This document shows positions 18,162-24,938 of a DNA stretch of 64,000 nt, in pieces. The DNA comes from Desulfobulbaceae bacterium BRH_c16a. GTDB lineage: Bacteria > Desulfobacterota > Desulfobulbia > Desulfobulbales > Desulfocapsaceae. The DNA is taken from assembly GCA_000961725.1 (NCBI GenBank), contig LADS01000056.1, positions 36,418 through 100,417 on the forward strand. Direction: 5' to 3'. The translations under genes and the position numbers were made by a program. Position 1 is the stretch's first letter; every line of letters starts with the position of its first letter. The notes under the pieces are model-generated. The model had not been told where the DNA came from. It was given only the letters and a program-made list of their open reading frames with translations, and searched no databases.

Positions 18162-18198
18162 AGGCACACTTATACACGTATTGTGAATTTATTGTAAA
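18162..18198 (-). promoter_or_regulatory. Probable promoter of the transfer operon
   Basis: On the minus strand TTTACA (18198-18193) and TATAAG (18174-18169) are separated by 18 bp. This is a good sigma-70-type pair about 75 bp before the first HTH gene. The sequence TAACGTGA occurs near 18113 and again at 18151-18158, downstream of the -10, and a related ACACGTATTGTG overlaps it. These are candidate repressor operators. Confidence 0.55.
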
Positions 18199-18219
18199 TA
18201 TAAATCTTCACATTGGTTG

Positions 18220-18248
18220 TTTATTTTTATCCGCAGAATGCGTATAAT
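18220..18248 (+). promoter_or_regulatory. Probable promoter for the repressor, possible leaderless transcript
   Basis: A perfect TATAAT (18243-18248) lies 6 bp before the ATG at 18255, with only a weak -35 (TTTATT at 18220-18225, 17-bp spacing). Transcription would begin at or near the start codon, and no ribosome binding site is seen. This recalls the leaderless lambda cI transcript from PRM and suggests activation by a bound regulator. Confidence 0.45.
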
Positions 18249-18254
18249 GCGCAA

Positions 18255-19052
18255 ATGGAAAATCACAAATCTGACATAATGGAAATTTTCAGCATCGCAA
18301 CCATGCATATCTTATCCACCAAAGGAATAAAGCAAAACGCGATAGCCAAAAAGCTGAATATTGGAACAACCACTCTGAATAATTATATAAATGGAAGGAG
18401 ACAAGGAAGTGAATCTACGCGAAGAAGGATTGCAGATCAACTTGGTTGGAATTATGAAAAGCTGCTAGAGCTCGGTCAATGGATACTCAGAGGGAATCCT
18501 CCCGAGAAATTTTATCCACCTTTTGTGAATTCTACAAAACAAGACCTTTCCGAATCAATTAGTGACGCCACTTCGTCCTCAAAATTCTCAGGTACCAAAA
18601 CAAAACGACCTGATTATGCAACTCCTCAAAACACAGCAAATTTTATTTCTGTTCCCAAATTTGCAGCACAGCTACCAGTCGACCAAGGTACTTTTCCAGA
18701 TACAGACCTTGTTGAATCAGACATGATGTTCCACAAAAACTTCCTGATGAAATATGGAAATCCTGATCAAATGGCACTATTTGAGGTTATAGGTAATTCT
18801 ATGAAACCTCTTTTATATAATGGAGATGTTGTCCTGGTTAATTTATCAAAAAATAATATCACCGACATTATTGATGGTAAAGCATATGCGTTTCGTGAAA
18901 ATCGTACCGTCAAGGTTAAAAGGCTATCGCTCCAAGGAACTACATTAATTGTGACAAGTGAAAATTCGATACTTTATCCACCATACATCGTTGACACAGG
19001 AAACTTCAGCATGATTGGCGAAGTTTTATGGGTAGGACACGAGGTCAATTAA
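18255..19052 (+). CDS. S24-type (CI/LexA-like) repressor
   Basis: About 265 residues from the ATG at 18255. The frame is open back to 18213, and an ATG at 18279 is also possible. The N-terminal XRE-type helix-turn-helix (IKQNAIAKKLNIGTTTLNNY) is followed by a polar linker and a C-terminal S24 peptidase domain. That domain carries GNSMKPLLYNGDVVLV (nucleophile Ser in the GNSM motif) and a later TVKVKRL with the general-base Lys. No clear Ala-Gly self-cleavage dipeptide is seen in the linker, and KFAAQLP is the nearest hydrophobic site. Such proteins are inactivated by RecA filaments, so DNA damage could induce the divergent transfer operon, as SetR does in SXT-type elements. Its AT-rich codon use differs from the metal genes. 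Confidence 0.88.
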   Translation: MENHKSDIMEIFSIATMHILSTKGIKQNAIAKKLNIGTTTLNNYINGRRQGSESTRRRIADQLGWNYEKLLELGQWILRGNPPEKFYPPFVNSTKQDLSESISDATSSSKFSGTKTKRPDYATPQNTANFISVPKFAAQLPVDQGTFPDTDLVESDMMFHKNFLMKYGNPDQMALFEVIGNSMKPLLYNGDVVLVNLSKNNITDIIDGKAYAFRENRTVKVKRLSLQGTTLIVTSENSILYPPYIVDTGNFSMIGEVLWVGHEVN

Positions 19053-19198
19053 AGGTTTTCTATGCCAGCAATGCCAGCAACAGTCTGAGAAAAGTTAAAG
19101 GCTCTGACCGAGGGTATGTGATGGTCCATTACAATTGACAACGAAAGCTGTTGCCAATGATAAGCAACAAGCGACTGACAATGCTCCTTGGCACAGTC

Positions 19199-19390
19199 TT
19201 AAAATACAAACCGGGACATATCCCTGACATTAAATTTTCCAAATCCACTCAACAGGAGATCTGATCCACTGATTAGAGTCTCTTTTGAAAATTTCAAAAA
19301 TGCCTCTACCGCATCGACAGCCTGGGTTTTCGTCAGGTTATCATGATTTTTGTATACTTGCTGAACAAGATCTGCTTTGGTAAGTGTCAT
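19199..19390 (-). pseudogene. Truncated IHF-alpha/HU-like gene
   Basis: Sixty-three residues that match only the N-terminal two thirds of an IHF/HU subunit: MTLTKADLVQQVY, then TQAVDAVEAFL and LLLSGFGKFNVRD. A full subunit has about 95 residues and continues from GFGKFNVRD into the beta-arm (RGRNPxTGE) that grips DNA. Here the frame diverges after MSRFVF and stops. No continuation of the arm is evident in other frames. AGGTGAAATCAC before the ATG is a good ribosome binding site, so a short dimerisation fragment might still be made. The simplest reading is a decayed gene. Confidence 0.7.
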
Positions 19391-19442
19391 GTGATTTCAC
19401 CTATGGTTGATGAAAAATGATTTCGGTGATCTAATGCCGATC

Positions 19443-19467
19443 ATATTCAAAAATTGAATATATTCAA
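19443..19467. promoter_or_regulatory. Palindromic operator-like site between divergent genes
   Basis: A perfect 14-bp palindrome TTGAATATATTCAA (19454-19467) overlaps a second inverted repeat, ATATTCAA-AAA-TTGAATAT (19443-19461). A further half site (ATGTTCAA) lies about 20 bp downstream. The cluster sits between the divergent IHF-like fragment and the ParB-like gene and is a strong candidate for binding by an unidentified dimeric regulator. Confidence 0.5.
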
Positions 19468-19521
19468 ATATATTGGTGTGATATGTTCAATTTTCGATAC
19501 ATTTATTTCTTACCGTGAGAG

Positions 19522-19977
19522 ATGGAGGCTAACAGGGTAAGGTCCTCTCAGAACATCCAACCTATGAAAAAATTTCTGAAGGTCGATAATGATTTCACGC
19601 CGTGCCCCGCTGACATCGGTGATGAATTGTATCCAAATGGTATTTTTGAGTTTAATATCACAAAAATTCTCGAACGTATTCAAACAACTCCCGACGGCAT
19701 CACCGTTGAAGATGTAGAGGTACTCGATTTTCCAAATGATTTTTCTTTAATCAACGAATCCCATGTGGATTCAACTGATATTTCCACACCGGTAATATTG
19801 GCGGAAATCTCTCCTGGACGATACAACTTAATCGACGGGAACCACAGAATGGAAAAGGCTCGCAGTATGGGTGTCAAGAATTTGGTAGCATATAAATTGA
19901 ACGTCGAACAACACATTCCATTTTTGACCAGCAAAAAGGCTTATCTCGCCTACATTGAATACTGGAACAAAAATTGA
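19522..19977 (+). CDS. ParB/sulfiredoxin-fold domain protein
   Basis: A 151-residue protein. The segment PVILAEISPGRYNLIDGNHRMEKA followed by RSMGVKNLVAYKL has the ParB/Srx-type signature (a short strand, then xIDGxHRxxAA-like residues). This fold binds nucleotides or DNA and occurs in plasmid partition proteins, anti-restriction factors and small modifying enzymes. There is no HTH region as in true ParB, and no parA is adjacent, so it is not a complete partition system. The start at 19522 is the longest option. An in-frame ATG at 19564 (MKKFLKVD) is an alternative, and neither has a strong ribosome binding site. Confidence 0.6.
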   Translation: MEANRVRSSQNIQPMKKFLKVDNDFTPCPADIGDELYPNGIFEFNITKILERIQTTPDGITVEDVEVLDFPNDFSLINESHVDSTDISTPVILAEISPGRYNLIDGNHRMEKARSMGVKNLVAYKLNVEQHIPFLTSKKAYLAYIEYWNKN

Positions 19978-20455
19978 GGAACTGAGAGAGCAGGGACGGG
20001 GAATTCTCGAAGTTTGATCTCTGTTATACCGGTTACGATTCTTTTGAATATGTTGATTCTTGGAATCAACCTGTTCTGTTACGTATCGAGGATGTCATCT
20101 CGGATAATGGCAAGGGAAAAGCAAGATCCCCAAATGCTCCATAACCTGCCATTTCTTCTGAGATAATTTCGAATTTACAAAAGAGCCGATTACTCCTTTT
20201 CTGGTGTGATGTTTGGCTTTTCTCAAAAACAAAAATGATCAGGAAGCTCAGCTATGACCTCTGACGACTGAGGTTAAGATGTTCATGGATAAGCTCTTAT
20301 CTCCGACTCCTTTTTTGTTGTTAGGATTCTGGAAAAGCAGAACTTCCTGAATACAGTAGGAAGGTACAACCAGAGAAGAGTCTAGGAAATTGTACCTTTA
20401 ATGTGGTAAGCTTAACTACTGTTGTGGCGGGAAAATCCGAGTTTGTGATGCCGGA
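19978..20455. other. Intergenic stretch with a possible gene relic
   Basis: About 480 bp without a convincing gene. Between 20000 and 20145 one plus-strand frame lacking a start reads a protein-like string (FDLCYTGYDSFEYVDSWNQ, then PVLLRIEDVISDNG) that ends in a stop. It may be the 3' end of a decayed gene. The remainder shows no repeat, promoter or RNA that I can support. Confidence 0.35.
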
Positions 20456-20722
20456 TTAACTCATTAAAATCTTTCTCATGCGGTGATACTCTTCCTGGGT
20501 AATTTCTCCTTTTGCAAATCTATTTTTCAGGATATCCAGGGAGTCGTGCTTGTCGGTTGCACCATTTGGCTTCGGAACCATTGAAATAGTTAATTTGATC
20601 ATGACATAGACTAGCAGGAGGAAGAGCAGCAATCCCAGCAGTCCGCCAAGGGGTCCGATGCCCATAAAAAAATTTCCAAGACCAAAAGGCAGTCCCGCTC
20701 CCCAATTACCACAGTTCCACAT
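20456..20722 (-). CDS. Small membrane protein with SHOCT domain
   Basis: Eighty-eight residues from the ATG at 20722, which has GGAG at the right distance; an ATG two codons upstream is too close to it. The N-terminus is Gly/Trp-rich, then comes one membrane helix (LGGLLGLLLFLLLVYVMIKL). The C-terminal short SHOCT domain (DSLDILKNRFAKGEITQEEY) is a helical hairpin found at the ends of many membrane proteins. It follows zraP after a hairpin and probably belongs to the same envelope metal-stress unit. Its function is unknown. Confidence 0.75.
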   Translation of the reverse strand: MWNCGNWGAGLPFGLGNFFMGIGPLGGLLGLLLFLLLVYVMIKLTISMVPKPNGATDKHDSLDILKNRFAKGEITQEEYHRMRKILMS

Positions 20723-20747
20723 AATCATTTCTCCTTCAAATGAACAC

Positions 20748-20770
20748 CTGGAGGGGGAATTCCCCTCCAG
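20748..20770 (-). terminator. Hairpin between zraP and the SHOCT gene
   Basis: Inverted repeat CTGGAGGGG / CCCCTCCAG with a 5-nt loop, 9 perfect pairs. It lies 20 bp after the zraP stop. There is no good U-tract, so it could be a partial terminator or a 3' mRNA stabiliser that lets some transcription into the SHOCT gene. Confidence 0.5.
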
Positions 20771-20788
20771 ATATCGCTTGTCTGTATC

Positions 20789-21199
20789 TTACCACATACA
20801 CGGACCGTAGCCACCGTAGCCACCATAGCCCATGCCGGAGCCTCTCATGGAATGTCTATTAGCCGGGCCACCATTCCATCCGTAGGTGTTCGCCTTTTCC
20901 TGGAGTGCAAGCTGATTGGCCGCAATATTTTCCGATAACTCACGTACCCGCTTGCTGTCAGGATTCGGGCCTGCCACCAGGGCGTCGAGTTCAACCCGAT
21001 CTGCTGCAACTTGTGCACGGGATTCCCTTGTTTCGTCAAGAAATTTCTGGTTTGCGGCATCGGTGGCACCGGTTCCGTACATTGCGCCATATCCCATCAT
21101 ATGCCCCCCATTGCCCCAGCCCCATGCCGAGACGTTCATTGCCGAGAAACCAACGACGATGGCTACGGTTGCTACTGCTGCGATCATTTTACCTTTCAT
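20789..21199 (-). CDS. zraP: ZraP/Spy-like periplasmic metal-stress chaperone
   Basis: A 136-residue exported protein with signal peptide MKGKMIAAVATVAIVVGFSA up to NVSA. A His/Met/Gly-rich N-terminus (WGWGNGGHMMGYGAMYG) is followed by a helical repressor-like core (LDETRESRAQVAADRVELDAL) and a Gly-rich tail ending in GPCMW. This matches the CpxP/Spy/ZraP superfamily. ZraP is a zinc-binding periplasmic chaperone and negative regulator of ZraSR. A strong AGGAGG precedes the ATG. It is divergent from the zraS-zraR genes, as in enterobacteria. Confidence 0.85.
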   Translation of the reverse strand: MKGKMIAAVATVAIVVGFSAMNVSAWGWGNGGHMMGYGAMYGTGATDAANQKFLDETRESRAQVAADRVELDALVAGPNPDSKRVRELSENIAANQLALQEKANTYGWNGGPANRHSMRGSGMGYGGYGGYGPCMW

Positions 21200-21266
21200 A
21201 ATAACTACCTCCTGTTTTTGTGGTACGACTTAGTTGTCGCTTTACTTGTTTTGTAGACGATCAATC

Positions 21267-21318
21267 GTGCCAAAGAGGAGAAAGAAATAAATAGTTATTA
21301 TATACAAATAGTTATTTG
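21267..21318. promoter_or_regulatory. Candidate activator sites between zraP and zraS
   Basis: An 11-bp direct repeat AAATAGTTATT occurs at 21289-21299 and 21306-21316, and the second copy is the core of the palindrome CAAATA-GT-TATTTG (21305-21318). A minus-strand TGGCAC (21272-21267) looks like a sigma-54 -24 element, but the matching GC at -12 is not present, so the promoter itself is uncertain. The repeats are candidate upstream sites for the ZraR-type activator. Confidence 0.4.
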
Positions 21319-21364
21319 TATTCGTTATTCATCTCCATGAAAGTCGCCTTGTAAAACATCCAAC

Positions 21365-21417
21365 TGGTGATTAAAAAGTGTACACTGCGACAGAGTGGTG
21401 ATTTAAAATTAAACACT
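21365..21417. repeat. Pair of imperfect 22-bp direct repeats
   Basis: Two copies beginning TGGTGATT and ending ACACT (21365-21386 and 21396-21417) match at 18 of 22 positions with a 31-bp period. Closely spaced repeats of this style are found at the ends of IS21-family elements, so this could be an IS-end relic. It could equally be a regulatory site upstream of zraS. No transposase is near. Confidence 0.35.
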
Positions 21418-21447
21418 ATGACTTGGAGTAAGCAAAAGGGAAACAAC

Positions 21448-23254
21448 ATGTTTCAACGCAATCGCCGATATTTTGGTAACGCTTCCGCTTGGTTGGTAAT
21501 AGGCATGAGTGTGATTCTTGCGATCGTGGTGATTGGTCTGGCTACCATGAACTACAATCGGGAGCGGCGATATATGGCCACTTTTTTAAGTGAGAAAGGA
21601 GCAACTCTCATTCGTGCTTTTGAGGCGGGCGCGCGGACGGGGATGATGGGGGCGTTCGGCACGCTACCCCGTCTCGATACATTAATAAAGGAAACTGCCG
21701 AACAACCGGATATTCTCTATATCGCTATTGTCGATCCGACCGGGGAAATTATCGCTCACAGTGAATCGGACGAGACCGGCCGGACATTTCTCGACGCAAA
21801 GAGCATGAAGGCTCTTGAGGCGGATAAAGAGGTTAAATGGCGTACAGTCAGCGGTGAGCCGCTTGCAGCGTTTGAAGTGTAAACTTTTCCTGCCCGTGCT
21901 TCCCAACCCGGCCAACTCGCATATGATGCAAATGATGCAACACAGAAGGCAGATGATGTGGACCAGGATGGGCATTTCGTCTGAACCTGAGTGGCTGCGT
22001 GGATTGCAGGGAGAAAAACTGCTTCATCCGGAGAATCGGCCGGTAATCGTTATCGGCATGGATACGACCTCTTTCGAGGACGCCATGAACGAAGATATCA
22101 AGCTCATTATTGTCATCTCGAGTATTCTGTTTTTACTTGGGATGGCAGGCGTTGTCTCTCTCTTCTGGGCTCAAAGCCATACTCGATCAAGGAAACTGTT
22201 GAGCAACATAAGCGCCATATCTTCAGAGATGATCAACAATCTGCCTGAAGGGGTGATTCTGACGGACAATGATCTGAGGATACACTACATCAACGAGATT
22301 GCCGGAACGCTCCTTGGCATCGACGCGCAAGGATCAATTGGCCGCAACTCTTCCGACATACTTTCCGCGACGATCGGTTCCATGAACCTCTCTACGACTC
22401 TCAAAGGTACGGTCCTTGAAAATGAAGTCGAGATTCCGCAAAAAGATGGGAAAACGATATCCGCCTTCGTCATAGCGACCGAGGTCGTGACGGAAGATGG
22501 GATTTTTGTAGGAAGGATGTATCTCTTGAAGGATCTGACGCAAATCAAGCAACTGCAATCTGAAATACAGAGAAAAGAAAAGCTGGCGGTAATCGGCAAC
22601 CTTGCTGCCGGGGTAGCCCACGAGGTGAGAAATCCGTTGAGTTCGATAAAAGGGTACGCAACGTACTTCAAAAGCCTCTTTGGCGAAGAGAGCGAAAACA
22701 GGGTGGCCGCCGAAATGCTGGTCAATGAGACCGAACGGCTCAATCGGGTAATAACGGAACTGCTCGAAATTTCAAGACCATCCGATATAAAACCGAAAGA
22801 GGTCGATATTCAATCGGTTTTTGATACCACTCTGCGGCTTATCCAACCCGACTCGAACCGGCATGCAAAAACAGAAATCTCACTGGATATCGCGGATGAC
22901 CTGAAGAGCTTTGTTGTCGACCCCGACCGTTTTGTTCAAGTCCTGGTGAATATATATATCAACAGTCTTCAGGCAATGCCGGACGGCGGCCTCCTGAGCA
23001 CGAAGGTTGTACCTGGAAAGGATTGTATAGACATCACCATAACCGACACGGGCTGCGGCATGTCGGAGGAAACCAGGAAGCAGATATTCAATCCATACTT
23101 TACCACGAAGACGACAGGTACCGGGTTGGGCATGGCCATTGTCCAAAAGATAATCGAAGCCCATGGAGGAGAGATAAGCGTTTTTTCTGAAGAGGGAAAA
23201 GGGACCGAAATCACACTTCATCTACCAAAAAACACAAGACCGGCATCTCTATGA
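21448..23254 (+). pseudogene. zraS: ZraS-like sensor histidine kinase, frameshifted
   Basis: Two overlapping frames together make one kinase of about 600 residues. The 5' part (ATG at 21448, GGGAAAC upstream) encodes a membrane helix (ASAWLVIGMSVILAIVVIGL) and the start of the periplasmic sensor. It stops at the TAA 21880-21882 after GEPLAAFEV. Shifting by +1 there continues with KLFLPVLPNP, a His/Met-rich MMQMMQHRRQMMW stretch, a second membrane helix, a PAS domain, the H-box (VAHEVRNPLSSIKGY), N-box (NIYINSLQAMPDGG) and G-boxes (DTGCGMS, TGTGLGMAIVQ). The kinase core is intact. Either a base was inserted, leaving a broken sensor, or this is a sequencing error. Downstream zraR overlaps it by 4 bp. 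Confidence 0.8.
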
Positions 23255-24636
23255 ATGGTGAAATTCTCATCGTCGACGACGACAAAGCGCATCTATCGAT
23301 GCTCAGGACAGTACTGAAAGGCTGGGGGTATCAGACCTTTGGAGTCGAGGATGGTTCGGATGCCATCTCTCAAGTTCAAGACAAGCCCTTTGACTGCATT
23401 CTGATGGATGTTCGCATGGCTCATGTCGGCGGCATTGAAGCCTTGAACGAAATCAAGACCATCAATCCTTCCATCCCGATTATCATAATGACCGCCTATT
23501 CTTCTGTTGATATGGCGGTTCAGGCCATGAAACTCGGAGCCTACGATTATTTGACGAAACCGCTGAATTTTGACGAACTGCAGCTGACCCTTGAGAGATC
23601 CCTGGAACATCAGCAATTGAGCCGGGAAAATCAATCACTCAGACTACTTCTTTCAACGAGTGATGCTCTTTCCTCGATAAGAGGATCGAGCATACCGATA
23701 AAGGAGATGAAGAAGATGATTCAAACCATTGCCCCTTCTGAAGCCACCGTACTGATTCTTGGGGAGAGTGGAACCGGTAAAGAGCTTATCGCCAAAGCAA
23801 TCCACGGCTGCAGCAAGAGAAACAAAAAGCCCCTTGTCTCGGTCAACTGCGCAGCCCTTACCGAAACACTTCTGGAATCCGAGTTATTCGGCCATGAGAA
23901 AGGGGCATTCACCGGGGCGGACAAACGCCGTGACGGCCGTTTTATGCAGGCCAACAAGGGAACGATCTTTCTTGATGAGGTCGGAGAAGTCCCCTTGCCC
24001 ATGCAGGCGAAATTATTGCGCGCCATTCAGGAACGGGAAATTCAGCGGCTCGGCAGTGATACCGTTTTGTATGCAGATGTGCGGATTATTGCAGCCACCA
24101 ATAAGGATCTGCTTGCCGGTGTTCAAGAAGGCAGGTTCCGGGAAGATCTCTACTACAGACTGAACGTCGTTGCCTTGGAGGTGCCTACGCTTCGAGAACG
24201 CTCGGATGATATACCACTTTTAGCCAAATATTTCCTTGTGCAACTTGCGGAAAAAAACAGAAAAAGCATCGTAGATTTTACCCCGCTGGCGATGGATTGC
24301 CTGATACGACATGACTGGCCTGGAAATGTCCGTGAGCTGGAAAATGCGATCGAACGTGCTGTTGTGTTATGCGCCGGCAACTATATCACAGAGCGTGAGT
24401 TGCCCCCCGCTCTTACGAAAACACTTGAAGCAAATGATATACTGCATGATGACCGTTTGAAAGGAATGGCGGGATTGCCTCTGGAGGAAATTGAGAAAGA
24501 AGCTATTATTCAAACTCTTCAAAAGACATTGGGAAACAAGAGTGAGGCTGCGAAACTGCTTAATATCACCAGAACGACGCTGAATAATAAAATTAAAAAA
24601 TACAATATCGTACAGACTAACTCCGTTTCAAAATAG
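23251..24636 (+). CDS. zraR: ZraR/NtrC-type sigma-54 response regulator
   Basis: A 461-residue regulator with the complete NtrC layout. The receiver has phospho-acceptor Asp53 (CILMDVRM). The AAA+ domain has Walker A GESGTGKE near residue 170, the sigma-54 contact loop GAFTGA near 218 and a Walker B (GTIFLDEVGEV). A Fis-type C-terminal helix-turn-helix follows (NKSEAAKLLNITRTTLNNK). It activates sigma-54 promoters in response to its kinase. ATGA overlap with zraS and the divergent zraP indicate a ZraPSR-type zinc/envelope-stress circuit. If zraS is truly broken, the regulator may be orphaned. Confidence 0.92.
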   Translation: MNGEILIVDDDKAHLSMLRTVLKGWGYQTFGVEDGSDAISQVQDKPFDCILMDVRMAHVGGIEALNEIKTINPSIPIIIMTAYSSVDMAVQAMKLGAYDYLTKPLNFDELQLTLERSLEHQQLSRENQSLRLLLSTSDALSSIRGSSIPIKEMKKMIQTIAPSEATVLILGESGTGKELIAKAIHGCSKRNKKPLVSVNCAALTETLLESELFGHEKGAFTGADKRRDGRFMQANKGTIFLDEVGEVPLPMQAKLLRAIQEREIQRLGSDTVLYADVRIIAATNKDLLAGVQEGRFREDLYYRLNVVALEVPTLRERSDDIPLLAKYFLVQLAEKNRKSIVDFTPLAMDCLIRHDWPGNVRELENAIERAVVLCAGNYITERELPPALTKTLEANDILHDDRLKGMAGLPLEEIEKEAIIQTLQKTLGNKSEAAKLLNITRTTLNNKIKKYNIVQTNSVSK

Positions 24637-24938
24637 GAGCCTATTCTCGTACGATGGGCAAAATCTCTTAAAGATAATACTTATGCCCTTTACCGGCATC
24701 GAAAGATCTGCGAGTTCCACTTTCGGTGAAAATTGTCATCGGCGCCCGGTTGGCTTACACTTTGAGTCCCCATTGATTTACTACCGGACTTTAGACCGCT
24801 TATCGACGACATAAATGATCCACCCTGATCTTGTCGTTGTCAAAACAGCCGAAAGCAGACCAGGATCAATCTTTGCAAACCTTTTTGTGTATCTTCGTCA
24901 TGTTCAAGATCCATCTCTCGGCTTTAATTAAATTAAGC
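24637..24938. other. Convergent intergenic region
   Basis: About 300 bp between the ends of zraR and zntA. I see no gene, clear intrinsic terminator or repeat. A short AT-rich, roughly palindromic GCTTTAATTAAATTAAGC near 24921 is the only structure close to the zntA stop. Confidence 0.4.

Noticed and set aside
21267..21272. Sigma-54 promoter for zraP
   Set aside because: TGGCAC fits the -24 element, but the GC expected at -12 is missing at the correct distance, so I do not claim it.
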